Positions 7,737-16,120 are shown, counted from the first letter of the stretch. The stretch: 18,404 bases of DNA from PWND01 sp964601515 (GCA_964601515.1 CAZRNU010000058.1:1-18404), one strand, 5' to 3'. The notes: generated by a model not told the origin, from the letters alone. Numbers and translations: made by a program.

Positions 7737-8582
7737 ATGAGGGTTTTTAAAAAAATATTGGAATTAAAGAATGAACTTGATTTATTATCAAATCAGGGTA
7801 AAAAAATTGGTTTTGTTCCAACAATGGGGGCATTACATCAAGGTCATATCGAGTTGGTTTTGAAATCTGTAAAAGAAAATGATGTTACAGTTGCAAGTAT
7901 CTTTGTAAATCCTACCCAGTTTAATAATCCGGAAGATCTTAAAAAATATCCAAGAATGCCTGAAAAGGATATTTCCATGCTGGAAAATGCAAATTGTGAT
8001 TATGTTTTTTTACCCGAATATGAAGAAGTTTATCCTCAGGAAGATAAAACTGAATATGACTTTGGTAATCTTGAGAAGGTAATGGAAGGTAAGTTTCGTC
8101 CGGGGCATTTTAAAGGTGTTGGAATGGTTGTGAAAAGACTTTTTGAAATTGTTGAGCCCGACAATGCTTACTTCGGATTAAAAGATTATCAGCAATATTT
8201 AGTTATTAAAAGTCTGGTAACTCAATTTAATATTCCGGTGAAAATTATTGGATGTGAAACAATCAGAGAGGATGACGGCTTGGCAATGAGTTCGAGAAAC
8301 CTTAGGCTTTCAGCTGAACAAAGAAAACAAGCCCCTGAAATTTATAAATCTTTATGTTTTATAAAGAAACATATAAAAGATAAAAACGTTTTAGAATGGA
8401 AGAAATGGTTTCATAATCAGATTAATAAGAATAACCAACTATCAGTAGAATACATTGAAATAGCAGATGCAAATACATTAGAAGAAATATCAGAAATAAA
8501 TGATTATCAGGAAATTGTATTGTGTGTCGCTGTTTTTGCAGGGGAAATAAGACTTATTGATAATATTCTTATAAATGATTAA
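7737..8582 (+). CDS. panC: Pantothenate synthetase (pantoate-beta-alanine ligase)
   Basis: A 281-residue PanC, which joins pantoate to beta-alanine through a pantoyl-adenylate, the last step of pantothenate (CoA precursor) synthesis in the cytoplasm. Class I synthetase-type motifs are intact: PTMGALHQGH (28-37) with the HIGH-like histidines, NPTQF (58-62), GHFKGVGMVVKRLF (123-136), FGLKDYQQ (146-153) and the KMSKS-like MSSRN (184-188). Length is normal. It is the first gene of a panC-panD-membrane protein unit with gaps of 31 and 17 bp. PanD makes the beta-alanine that this enzyme consumes, so substrate supply and use are coupled. PanB is not in the window. Confidence 0.97.
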   Translation: MRVFKKILELKNELDLLSNQGKKIGFVPTMGALHQGHIELVLKSVKENDVTVASIFVNPTQFNNPEDLKKYPRMPEKDISMLENANCDYVFLPEYEEVYPQEDKTEYDFGNLEKVMEGKFRPGHFKGVGMVVKRLFEIVEPDNAYFGLKDYQQYLVIKSLVTQFNIPVKIIGCETIREDDGLAMSSRNLRLSAEQRKQAPEIYKSLCFIKKHIKDKNVLEWKKWFHNQINKNNQLSVEYIEIADANTLEEISEINDYQEIVLCVAVFAGEIRLIDNILIND

Positions 8583-8613
8583 TTTTGTAGCTTCAAAACA
8601 ATAATTTACATAA

Positions 8614-8958
8614 ATGTTTTTAGACATATTAAAATCCAAAATTCATCGTGCTACTGTTACAGAAGCCAATTTGAATTATATAGGAAGCATCACTATTGAT
8701 GAAGATTTGATGGATGCTTCAGGCATTGTGGAAAATGAAAAAGTTCACATTGTTAATATTAATAATGGAGAAAGAATTGAAACATACGTGATAAAAGGGG
8801 AAAGGGGCAGTGGAATGATATGTATGAACGGGCCTGCCGCAAGGAAAACTCAACCCGGAGATATAGTAATTATAATGGCTTATACTATGATTACCCCTGA
8901 AGAGGCCAAAACTTTCAAGCCAATGATTGTTTTCCCTAACGATAACAATAAAATATAA
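8614..8958 (+). CDS. panD: Aspartate 1-decarboxylase (pyruvoyl enzyme)
   Basis: A 114-residue PanD, which decarboxylates L-aspartate to beta-alanine for PanC. The proenzyme self-cleaves between Gly24 and Ser25 (YIGSIT, 22-27), and Ser25 becomes the pyruvoyl cofactor. Conserved active-site residues are present at the family positions: Lys9, Arg54 and Tyr58, followed by ERGSGMICMNGPAAR, which lines the substrate pocket. Length equals the usual bacterial enzyme (about 115-126). It lies 31 bp after panC and 17 bp before the next gene on the same strand. No separate promoter is seen. Some bacteria need a PanM/PanZ-type activator for cleavage; none is visible here. Confidence 0.97.
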   Translation: MFLDILKSKIHRATVTEANLNYIGSITIDEDLMDASGIVENEKVHIVNINNGERIETYVIKGERGSGMICMNGPAARKTQPGDIVIIMAYTMITPEEAKTFKPMIVFPNDNNKI

Positions 8959-8975
8959 TTTTAACCTTTTGATAA

Positions 8976-10001
8976 TTGAAACAGTTTTTTAAAGATAATT
9001 ATAAGGTTATCCTCTTCTTGATGTTGGGCTTGGTCATATTGTTCTTTGTTACAAAAGGCCAAGACTTGGATAAGGTTTGGAATGAATTCGCAAAAGCAAA
9101 TTATTGGTGGATAATACTTTCAGCCGGAATATCACTATTTAGCCACTTTGTTAGAGCATTGCGATGGAGGCTTCTTATTCAACAGCTAGATTATAACCCT
9201 AGTGTGTCGAGGGTTTTTTATTCATTAATGACCGGCTATTTGGCCAATTTGTTTCTTCCCAGAATAGGTGAGCTATCAAGATGTATTGCTTTAAGAAGAA
9301 CTGACAAAGTACCGTTTAATGAGCTTGTTGGTACAGTAATCGCTGAAAGGCTTTTTGATATTATAACTGTTATGGTTTTAATAGGAACAGTTACAATTCT
9401 TCAGTTTAGTCTATTAAAAAGTTATCTTTTCAAATACATTGTCAACCCTCTATTTGCAATGGTGGAGAATAATTACATCTTGTTAATAGTTTTAATTGTT
9501 GGAGGGCTGTTTGTTTTTGTTGCATCTGTTTTTATTATAAAAAATAAATTCAGAAAGAGTTCATCCAATTCTTTTATTGGGAAAAGCAAAAAGCAATTTT
9601 TAGGAGTTCATGAAGGTGTTTTAAGTATTGTTAAGATGAAAAAGAAATGGCTTTTTCTTTTTTATACATTGTTGCTTTGGACCCTTTATTTATTAATGGT
9701 TTATACTGCGTTTTTTGCAATAAGCTCAATGGGACATCTTGATTTATATGCAGCACTTGCAATTCTTGCGCTTGGCACTATTGGAATTGCTGTTCCGGTT
9801 CCCGGAGGTATTGGCACTTATCATTTTGTGGTAATTACCTGTCTTACTGAGCTATATGACATTTCTGTTGAGCCCGCAACGTCATTTGCCTATATTTCTC
9901 ACGCATCTCAAATGCTAATAGTTATTATGGCAGGTGGATTTGCCTGGTTTAAGTTGGCAATGAAGAAAAGTGAATTGGCCAATAATGGTCTTATAAACTG
10001 A
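8976..10001 (+). CDS. Flippase-like membrane protein (LPG synthase TM / UPF0104 family)
   Basis: A 341-residue polytopic inner-membrane protein of the family related to YbhN and the membrane half of MprF. About seven to eight hydrophobic segments can be drawn, for example near 11-26, 44-60, 118-145, 167-187, 226-250 and 257-275. Family motifs are present: RALRWR (60-65), GYLANLFLPRIGELSR (87-102), AERLFD (123-128) and PVPGGIGTYH (274-283). The MprF aminoacyl-transferase domain is absent, so lipid lysinylation is not expected; lipid flipping or export of an envelope precursor is a plausible but unproved role. The start is TTG at 8976: a stop codon (8973-8975) precedes it directly, and the next in-frame ATG (about 9018) would remove half of the first membrane segment. 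Last gene of the panC-panD unit. Confidence 0.88.
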   Translation: MKQFFKDNYKVILFLMLGLVILFFVTKGQDLDKVWNEFAKANYWWIILSAGISLFSHFVRALRWRLLIQQLDYNPSVSRVFYSLMTGYLANLFLPRIGELSRCIALRRTDKVPFNELVGTVIAERLFDIITVMVLIGTVTILQFSLLKSYLFKYIVNPLFAMVENNYILLIVLIVGGLFVFVASVFIIKNKFRKSSSNSFIGKSKKQFLGVHEGVLSIVKMKKKWLFLFYTLLLWTLYLLMVYTAFFAISSMGHLDLYAALAILALGTIGIAVPVPGGIGTYHFVVITCLTELYDISVEPATSFAYISHASQMLIVIMAGGFAWFKLAMKKSELANNGLIN

Positions 10002-10042
10002 TGTTTTTTATTCAGCAATTAGTTAGTTGACATATTTATTAC

Positions 10043-10064
10043 AAGCCTTGTTGTATTGAGGCTT
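10043..10064 (+). terminator. Weak hairpin after the panCD operon
   Basis: AAGCCT (10043-10048) pairs with AGGCTT (10059-10064) across a 10-nt loop, and a T-run follows from 10069. The stem is only 6 bp (7 with a G-T pair), so termination would be partial. The T-run falls at the first possible ATG of the protease gene, which is one reason to prefer its second ATG. Confidence 0.3.
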
Positions 10065-10077
10065 AATGTTTTTTATT

Positions 10078-11739
10078 ATGGAAAATTCAAAAAAAAGCAA
10101 ATTATCTTTATATCTCCCTATTATTCTTGCTGTAGTTATGGCATTAGGTGTATTGCTTGGCCTAAGCTTAAATATTGGAACATCTTCTTCTGGCAACGAT
10201 AATAAATTTCGTTCAATTAGCTTTAACAAATATGATAAGCTTAATGATGTTTTGAATTATATTTATGAATCTTATGTCGATTCTATAAGCAGAGAAAGTC
10301 TTACTGAAGAAACTATTAAAACTTTTCTGAGAAACCTCGACCCACACTCTGTTTATATTCCTGCTTCAGCCTTTAAGGACATGAACGATCCTCTTATGGG
10401 TAGTTTTGAGGGTATTGGTATAGAATTTAATATGGTTAATGACACTGTCGTAGTTATTAATCCAATTTCAGGTGGTCCTAGTGAAAAGGTTGGTATTCAG
10501 GCCGGTGACAGGATAGTAAAGGTTGATGGAGAGACTATTGCCGGTGTTAAAATGAGTACGGAAGAAATCGTAGGTAAATTAAAAGGTCCGAAAGGTACAA
10601 AAGTAGAGGTTTCAGTTTTCAGGACAGGTTCAAGCGAGCTTTTTGATTACACAATTACAAGGGATAAAATCCCTTCATATAGTCTGGATATAGCTTATAT
10701 GATTGATAATGAAACCGGTTATATTAAGTTAAACAGATTTTCGGCAACTACTCATCAGGAATTTATAACAGCTTTTGATAGACTCAAAAGAGAAGGGTTA
10801 GAAAAACTTATTTTGGACCTTAGAGGCAATGGTGGTGGATTTCTTGATGCTGCTATTTCACTTTCAGATGAATTCTTAAGCCCTGGAGAGTTAATTGTAT
10901 ATACACAAGGCAATAACCGCCCGAAGAAAATAGCAAATGCACGCAGAAACGGAAAGTTTGAAAATCAACCACTAATAATATTGCTTGATGAATGGTCGGC
11001 TTCTGCTTCAGAAATTATTGCCGGTGCAATACAAGACAACGATAGAGGTCTTGTGATTGGAAGAAGATCCTTTGGAAAAGGTCTGGTTCAGGAACAAGTT
11101 CAATTAGCTGATGGGTCGGCAATAAGGCTTACAGTTGCCAGATATTATACTCCATCAGGTAGGTCTATCCAAAGCCCATACGATAATGGATCTGACGAAT
11201 ATTATGATGAATTTTTTCAGAGGTTTTTAGATGGGGAGCACGAAAGTATTGACAGCATTAAGCTTAAAGATACTTTAAAGTATTTTACAAAGAAAGGGCG
11301 CGCAGTTTACGCCGGCGGTGGAATTCTTCCGGATATATTTGTTCCTTTCAACACTGAAGACAGAACTGATTTTTATAATCAGGTTTCTAACAGAGGTTTG
11401 ATATACAGGTTTGCTTTTAACTATGCCGATAAGAACAGGAATATACTTAACAAATATGGAAGTGCTGCAGATTATGTAATTAAGTTTGAAATTACAAATG
11501 CCATTTATGATGAGTTTATAACATTTGCAAAGGAAAGCAAGATAAAAGTCGAAAGCGAAAAAGTTGAAAAATCGAAAAACCTAATTCAACTTCAGCTAAA
11601 AGCATACATAGGTAGAAATATTTATGGTAATGAAGCATTCTACCCGGTTTTAAATGAAAAAGACCCCGTTATAAACGAGGCCCTTAATGCATTAAAGAAT
11701 GAGAATTATGCGAGAAGTTTGAGTGTTGAAGGTCTGTAA
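10078..11739 (+). CDS. C-terminal processing protease, S41A family
   Basis: A 553-residue tail-specific protease, membrane-anchored and acting in the periplasm. From the ATG at 10078 (MENSKKSK) a positively charged start leads into one hydrophobic anchor (about 9-32). A PDZ domain follows (about 105-185, with GIGIEF and AGDRIVKVDGE), then the peptidase core. DLRGNGGG (247-254) is the carboxyl-binding loop. The Ser-Lys dyad is Ser309 in SASASEI and Lys334 in GRRSFGKG, 25 residues apart as in characterised CtpA enzymes. About 150 residues follow the core, a longer tail than in E. coli-type CtpA but common in Bacteroidota. An earlier in-frame ATG at 10066 adds only MFFI and overlaps a hairpin tail, so I prefer 10078. 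Substrate unknown; envelope protein turnover is likely. It may be read from the upstream operon. Confidence 0.93.
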   Translation: MENSKKSKLSLYLPIILAVVMALGVLLGLSLNIGTSSSGNDNKFRSISFNKYDKLNDVLNYIYESYVDSISRESLTEETIKTFLRNLDPHSVYIPASAFKDMNDPLMGSFEGIGIEFNMVNDTVVVINPISGGPSEKVGIQAGDRIVKVDGETIAGVKMSTEEIVGKLKGPKGTKVEVSVFRTGSSELFDYTITRDKIPSYSLDIAYMIDNETGYIKLNRFSATTHQEFITAFDRLKREGLEKLILDLRGNGGGFLDAAISLSDEFLSPGELIVYTQGNNRPKKIANARRNGKFENQPLIILLDEWSASASEIIAGAIQDNDRGLVIGRRSFGKGLVQEQVQLADGSAIRLTVARYYTPSGRSIQSPYDNGSDEYYDEFFQRFLDGEHESIDSIKLKDTLKYFTKKGRAVYAGGGILPDIFVPFNTEDRTDFYNQVSNRGLIYRFAFNYADKNRNILNKYGSAADYVIKFEITNAIYDEFITFAKESKIKVESEKVEKSKNLIQLQLKAYIGRNIYGNEAFYPVLNEKDPVINEALNALKNENYARSLSVEGL

Positions 11740-11754
11740 TTTGAAAACATATCA

Positions 11755-12300
11755 TTAAACCTCAATATCCTGCATAGCCTTCAGGCTAAGTTCGGCAAAT
11801 TCTTCAAGCGATAATCCAATTTTTTCACACTCCAAAATGTTTTCTCTTTTTACGGAAGCAGCAAAAGCTTTTTCCTTCATTCTTTTAATTATGGATTTAG
11901 GCTTCACACTGGAGATTTTTTTATCAGGGTAAACCAAAGCGGTTGCAAATATTAGCCCGGTAATAGTTTCTCCGGCAGCCAAGGCATGATGTAGTTTTTT
12001 GCTTCGCTGTTGATTATGTGCTGCATCTTCGTTGTGAAGCATTATGGCCTCGATAATTTCTGAATCAACGCCTTTTTCTTCGAGGATTTTCACAGCTTCC
12101 ATAGAGTGAGTTAATGGGTCGGCATTAGTAATTTCAACATCAATGTCGTGGAGTAAGCCTGCAATTCCCCATTTATCATTATCTTCTCCGAGCCTTTCTG
12201 CCAAAGCTCTCATTACTGCTTCGGAAGCCAGGCAGTGAGAAATCATTTTCGGGTTTTTAATGTATTCGTTTAACAATTCTAATGCTTTATTTCTTTCCAT
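11755..12300 (-). CDS. HD-domain (HDIG-type) hydrolase of unknown substrate
   Basis: A 181-residue stand-alone HD-superfamily protein. Metal-binding residues fit the pattern: His22, the His51-Asp52 doublet in LLHDID, and further histidines at 65 (THSMEA) and 89 (MLHNE). HD proteins are metal-dependent phosphohydrolases acting on nucleotides or related phosphate esters; the substrate cannot be predicted, and the family has many uncharacterised members annotated only as HDIG domain protein. The C-terminal part is helical and charged. It converges on the S41 protease with 15 bp between stops and no obvious terminator. Upstream on its own strand is the repeat-bearing gap at 12301-12518, and I see no consensus promoter there, so read-through from the sensor gene is possible. 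Confidence 0.85.
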   Translation of the reverse strand: MERNKALELLNEYIKNPKMISHCLASEAVMRALAERLGEDNDKWGIAGLLHDIDVEITNADPLTHSMEAVKILEEKGVDSEIIEAIMLHNEDAAHNQQRSKKLHHALAAGETITGLIFATALVYPDKKISSVKPKSIIKRMKEKAFAASVKRENILECEKIGLSLEEFAELSLKAMQDIEV

Positions 12301-12317
12301 AATTTATAAATTGATTC

Positions 12318-12489
12318 GTTCCTACGGAACTCATTAATTAAATTATCCAATTTTTCTATATACATTTCATCCCTACGGGATTAATTATTGCAGTTTCAAA
12401 CTTGCTATTCTAAGAATGTTTTGTTCCTACGGAACTTATATTATTTATTGTCTTCTTCTGGTATAAACATTTAATACCGAAGGGATTAA
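12318..12489. repeat. Two copies of a 67-bp unit, each with two 13-nt palindromes
   Basis: The gap 12301-12518 holds four short dyads: GTTCCTACGGAAC at 12318-12330 and 12423-12435, ATCCCTACGGGAT at 12369-12381, and the decayed ATACCGAAGGGAT at 12474-12486. Each has 5-nt arms around 3 nt. Dyads 1 and 3, and dyads 2 and 4, are both exactly 105 bp apart. Aligning 12318-12384 with 12423-12489 by eye gives about 48 of 67 identical positions, so the array is a duplicated two-palindrome unit. The two palindrome types differ by base changes that keep the arms complementary. No ORF or consensus promoter is seen in this gap. Confidence 0.75.
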
Positions 12490-12518
12490 ACATGCTTGCC
12501 TTAAAACAAATGATAGGT

Positions 12519-15500
12519 TTATGTTTTTATTCCCATTACACAAATATCATCTACTTGGTCCCAGTTTTCTTTCCACAAATTGATTTTATTTTCAATAATC
12601 TCTTTTTGTTCCTCTAATGTTTTGCTGAAGTTTTGAATCAATATTTCTTTCAATTGACGTGAGGAAAATTTCTCGCCAATTGGTCCTCCAAATTGATCAT
12701 GTATACCGTCGGTAGATAAATAAATTAAACTTCCCGGATTAAGTGTAATAGTTTTTGTTTCAAAAGGCTTTGCTTCTTTTTTCCACTTTCCGATAGATTT
12801 AGGAGTAGCTTCAATCTGAAAATGAGAAATTTCCCCGTTTTCTTTATTAAGGATGTTAAGCGGAATTCGAGCTCCTGAATACTGCATGGAGTTATCGCTT
12901 TTGTTTATTGCACAGATGCCTATATCCATACCTTCATGAATATCCATTCCGGATTTTTCGAAAGTATCAATTACTAGCATATTTACTTTGTCAAGAATTT
13001 CGCCGGTGTTTGTTGGTTGAAATTCTGTTATAACTCTATTTAGTGCATTGCAGCAGACAACACTTAGTAACGCACCCGGAACGCCATGACCTGTGCAATC
13101 TGCAACTGCAAAGTATGTAATAATGTTGTTTTCTGAGTCTATACGTTGTTCCATCCAGTAAAAATCTCCACTAACAACCTCTTTTGGCATATATAAAATA
13201 AAAACATCGTCTAGGGTTTCCTGAAGAGCATTTTTTGATGGCAAAATTGCAAGTTGTAGTCTTTGTGCGTAGTTTATGCTATCAGACAAAGCTTTATGCT
13301 GTGCTGAAAGCTGAGAATGTTGTTTTGCAATTTGTTCATTTTTTTCCTCTACCAATGCTTTTTGTTTTTCAGCCTCATCTTTTTGATGAAGAAGTTCAAC
13401 TGTTCTATCCTTAACAACCTGTTCAAGGAATCTTTTGTCTTTTTGAAGGTTGCGAATTCTCCAAAGTACTATCATCCAGCCAGAGAATAATAATACAAAT
13501 ACGTACATTATATACATCCACCAATTTCGCCACCATGGAGGCATAACTTTAAAACTGAAGCTTACTTCATCACTCCATACTCCTTCAGGGCTTTGTGCCC
13601 TAACTATAAAAGTATATTCTCCTTCATACAAGTTTCCATATGTTGCAAATGAATTTCTAGTAACAGGCCTCCATTCTTTGTCTTGACCTACAAGCATGTA
13701 CTGATAGTTAATAAGGAAATTTCGACCTGTTTCAACCGCATTAAACTCAAATGTTATATTGTTTTGAGAATAAGTCAATACAAGATTTTTTGGCAGTTGG
13801 AAAAAAGGTGTAATTGATTCAAACTTAACATCAGCAAATTTTCTGATAAAATCTTCCAATTCGTTGTATGATAAGCTACGACCGAATTTTTTAATTTGAT
13901 TCTGAGAAACTGTTATACTGTCATAATTTGGATTAAAAAATGAATGTAAAGTATGCCAGCATATCTTTTCATCATTAATTCTTACGTCTTGAATAAACAA
14001 AACCGGTTTGTCAAAGTTTTTATTAATATAAATGGGGTTAAAGCAAATAACTTTATCATCTCCGCATCCTGCCCAAATTAGTCCTTTAGTATTTTTTAGT
14101 GATTTTGGAAGTCCAATTTTCGAATAACACATTGCATTTGTGTTAACATCTTTTACTGCAAATCCGGTTTTGTTATTAAATATTTCCCATTGAGCAATAT
14201 ACTCCTTTCTGATAGATTCATTATCCGGTAAAAGAAGTCCTGCCGGAGTGGAATTTTCGTTTTTGTCGGAAAAAAACAAGCCACTAATTCCCATGTTTGT
14301 ACCAATCCAAACAACAGATTCTTTGTCAATAACTATATCATAAACTACATTGTCGGGTAAACCATGGTTTGTGTTAAATGTTAGAAAAGTATTACCGTCA
14401 TATCTGGCGATTCCTGCATCTGTCCCAAGCCAAATATTACCTCCATTATCTTGAGCAATGCATCTCACTCTATTGTGTGGTAGTCCGTCTTCTGTAGTGA
14501 AATTTATAAAAGACTTTCCATTATACACATTTACTCCGCCACCAACAGTCCCAAACCAAATATTACCTGAGTTGTCTTCAAAAATGCATTCTATTGTATT
14601 ATGGGCAAGCCCATTATCTGTAGTGAAGTTTTCAAAAACACTCCCGTTATATTTACTAACACCACCTCCAAAAGAGCCAAACCAAATATTGCCGGCTTTG
14701 TCCTCAAGGATTCTCCAGATGCGATTATGCACTAATCCGTTATCAACGGTGTATGTTTTAAGTGTTTTGCCATTATATTTACAAACTCCTCCACCAAAAG
14801 TACCAAACCACAAATTCCCCTTACTGTCTTCTGCAATTCCGTAAACACTATTATTTGGCAATCCGTGTTCTGTCGTAAAAGAAGTAAAATTCTTTCCGTC
14901 AAATTTACTTACACCTCCACCAACAGTTCCAAACCAGAGGTTTCCCTTGCTGTCTTCCGTTATACTAAAGACTCTGTCGTGTATTAATCCTTGTTGTTTT
15001 GTGTATGTTGTAAATGCTCTTCCATTATATCTGCTTACACCTCCTCCAACTGTTCCAAACCAAATATTGCCATTATTATCTTCTGATATGCTTCTAATAT
15101 TGTTATGTGCAAGTCCTTGTTCGGTTGTAATTGTTGTAAAAACTCCATTTTCAAAATAACTGACACCTCCACCTGCAGTGCCTATCCACACAATACCGCG
15201 GCTGTCCAGCATTATTTCTCTAACGGAATTGTGTGCCAGTCCATTAGATGTATTGTAAGTTTCAATAACAACATACTCGTTTTTATTCTTTGAATTTGGC
15301 TTAAGAAGATTAACGCCTTTGTCGGTGCCAACCCAAATATTGCCAATATTATCTTCGCAAATATTTAAAACTGCATTGTTTGCTAATCCATTATTTGTTG
15401 AGAAATTTGTAAAGTTTTTACCGTCAAACAGGCTTAGACCGTTAAATGTTCCCATCCATAAATTTCCATTTGAATCTTGAATAATATTTCTTACATCATT

Positions 15501-16094
15501 GTATGCTAGCCCATCGGTTGTTGTATAAATAGTAAACAAAGGTTTTTCAATGACTAAATTCTTTTTAAGAGCTGAAATATTATCTGCGGTTACGTCGAAT
15601 TTGCAAGTTCCGCCATAAGTTGCAATCCAAATGTTTTGATTTTTGTCTGATGTTATAAACCATATAGTATTGTGGGGTAATCCTTGTTTATCTGTAATTG
15701 TGGTAAATGAAAATCCATCGTATAAGCTTATGCCGCCTCCATCTGTGCCAAGCCAAATATTTCCAAACTTATCTTCAAAAATGCTCCAAACAGTATTGTG
15801 AGAAAGCCCGTGGGAATTGTTATAGGTTATAAAAGATTTTCCATCGTATTTGCTAACACCACCGCCATACGTGCCAAACCAAATATTCCCGTGTCTGTCT
15901 ATAAATCCACAGGAAATGCTGCTTAGAGCAAGGCCTTGTTCTGTGTTAAAGTTTGAAAAGTTATAAATGGGCTCTTTTGCAAGCGAAGTTATTTGAGCAT
16001 TTGATATTATACCTTGAAAAAACAACAGAAAAAAGCATATAAAAGCTATAGTAATTTTTTTGGAGTGGAAAAGGATAAGGTAATGATTATTCAT
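12519..16094 (-). CDS. Double-propeller membrane sensor with cytoplasmic SpoIIE/PP2C phosphatase
   Basis: A 1191-residue single-pass sensor from the ATG at 16094. A signal peptide ends near SNA-Q. Fourteen propeller blades follow, with the core GNIWFGTxGGGVSKYDG and a period near 42 residues. The last, GLIWAGCGDDKVICFN, is separated by an insert; fourteen is the number for two seven-bladed propellers. Next come a Y_Y_Y beta-sandwich (roughly 785-850), one membrane helix (about 856-879), a coiled coil (about 885-950) and a SpoIIE-type PP2C phosphatase. Its metal-binding and catalytic motifs are intact: SGDFYW (about 975), ADCTGHG (about 998), TDGIHD (about 1128) and the terminal VDD. No histidine kinase, receiver or AraC domain is present, unlike hybrid two-component systems with this ectodomain. 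It probably senses an extracellular ligand and dephosphorylates a serine/threonine target such as an anti-sigma antagonist; no partner is nearby. An upstream ATG at 16115 adds MCNCFVI and overlaps the -7 box. Confidence 0.93.
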   Translation of the reverse strand: MNNHYLILFHSKKITIAFICFFLLFFQGIISNAQITSLAKEPIYNFSNFNTEQGLALSSISCGFIDRHGNIWFGTYGGGVSKYDGKSFITYNNSHGLSHNTVWSIFEDKFGNIWLGTDGGGISLYDGFSFTTITDKQGLPHNTIWFITSDKNQNIWIATYGGTCKFDVTADNISALKKNLVIEKPLFTIYTTTDGLAYNDVRNIIQDSNGNLWMGTFNGLSLFDGKNFTNFSTNNGLANNAVLNICEDNIGNIWVGTDKGVNLLKPNSKNKNEYVVIETYNTSNGLAHNSVREIMLDSRGIVWIGTAGGGVSYFENGVFTTITTEQGLAHNNIRSISEDNNGNIWFGTVGGGVSRYNGRAFTTYTKQQGLIHDRVFSITEDSKGNLWFGTVGGGVSKFDGKNFTSFTTEHGLPNNSVYGIAEDSKGNLWFGTFGGGVCKYNGKTLKTYTVDNGLVHNRIWRILEDKAGNIWFGSFGGGVSKYNGSVFENFTTDNGLAHNTIECIFEDNSGNIWFGTVGGGVNVYNGKSFINFTTEDGLPHNRVRCIAQDNGGNIWLGTDAGIARYDGNTFLTFNTNHGLPDNVVYDIVIDKESVVWIGTNMGISGLFFSDKNENSTPAGLLLPDNESIRKEYIAQWEIFNNKTGFAVKDVNTNAMCYSKIGLPKSLKNTKGLIWAGCGDDKVICFNPIYINKNFDKPVLFIQDVRINDEKICWHTLHSFFNPNYDSITVSQNQIKKFGRSLSYNELEDFIRKFADVKFESITPFFQLPKNLVLTYSQNNITFEFNAVETGRNFLINYQYMLVGQDKEWRPVTRNSFATYGNLYEGEYTFIVRAQSPEGVWSDEVSFSFKVMPPWWRNWWMYIMYVFVLLFSGWMIVLWRIRNLQKDKRFLEQVVKDRTVELLHQKDEAEKQKALVEEKNEQIAKQHSQLSAQHKALSDSINYAQRLQLAILPSKNALQETLDDVFILYMPKEVVSGDFYWMEQRIDSENNIITYFAVADCTGHGVPGALLSVVCCNALNRVITEFQPTNTGEILDKVNMLVIDTFEKSGMDIHEGMDIGICAINKSDNSMQYSGARIPLNILNKENGEISHFQIEATPKSIGKWKKEAKPFETKTITLNPGSLIYLSTDGIHDQFGGPIGEKFSSRQLKEILIQNFSKTLEEQKEIIENKINLWKENWDQVDDICVMGIKT
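14405..15110. repeat. 126-bp coding tandem repeat of propeller blades
   Basis: Within the sensor gene, the middle blades are almost interchangeable at protein level (GN[IL]WFGT[VF]GGGVxxYNG followed by a GLxHNxV segment). Successive blades here measure exactly 42 residues, giving a 126-bp DNA period. On the opposite strand the repeats create long spurious open frames, which are not genes. Confidence 0.7.
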
Positions 16095-16112
16095 AATGAC
16101 AAAACAATTACA

Positions 16113-16120
16113 CAAAAATA
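16113..16120 (-). promoter_or_regulatory. Possible -7 box of the sensor gene
   Basis: The minus strand reads TATTTTTG, matching TAnnTTTG. The predicted transcription start near 16106 lies 12 nt before the ATG at 16094 and after the ATG at 16115, which is why the shorter protein is preferred. No good -33 TTG is present. Confidence 0.33.

Noticed and set aside
10023..10229. A 68-codon minus-strand frame opposite the start of the S41 protease
   Set aside because: It lies opposite the membrane anchor of a well-supported protease, lacks a promoter and looks like a reverse-complement shadow.
12301..12518. Possible short CRISPR array, since four similar dyads recur every 51-54 bp
   Set aside because: The repeated cores are only 13 nt, alternate between two sequences, and the intervening segments are themselves partly alike at a 105-bp offset, unlike unique spacers. 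No cas genes are nearby.
14458..15293. Long open frames on the plus strand opposite the sensor gene
   Set aside because: They are mirror images of the 126-bp propeller repeats, rich in repeated PPP and NQILP strings, and lie opposite a strong coding frame. They are artefacts of the repeat.
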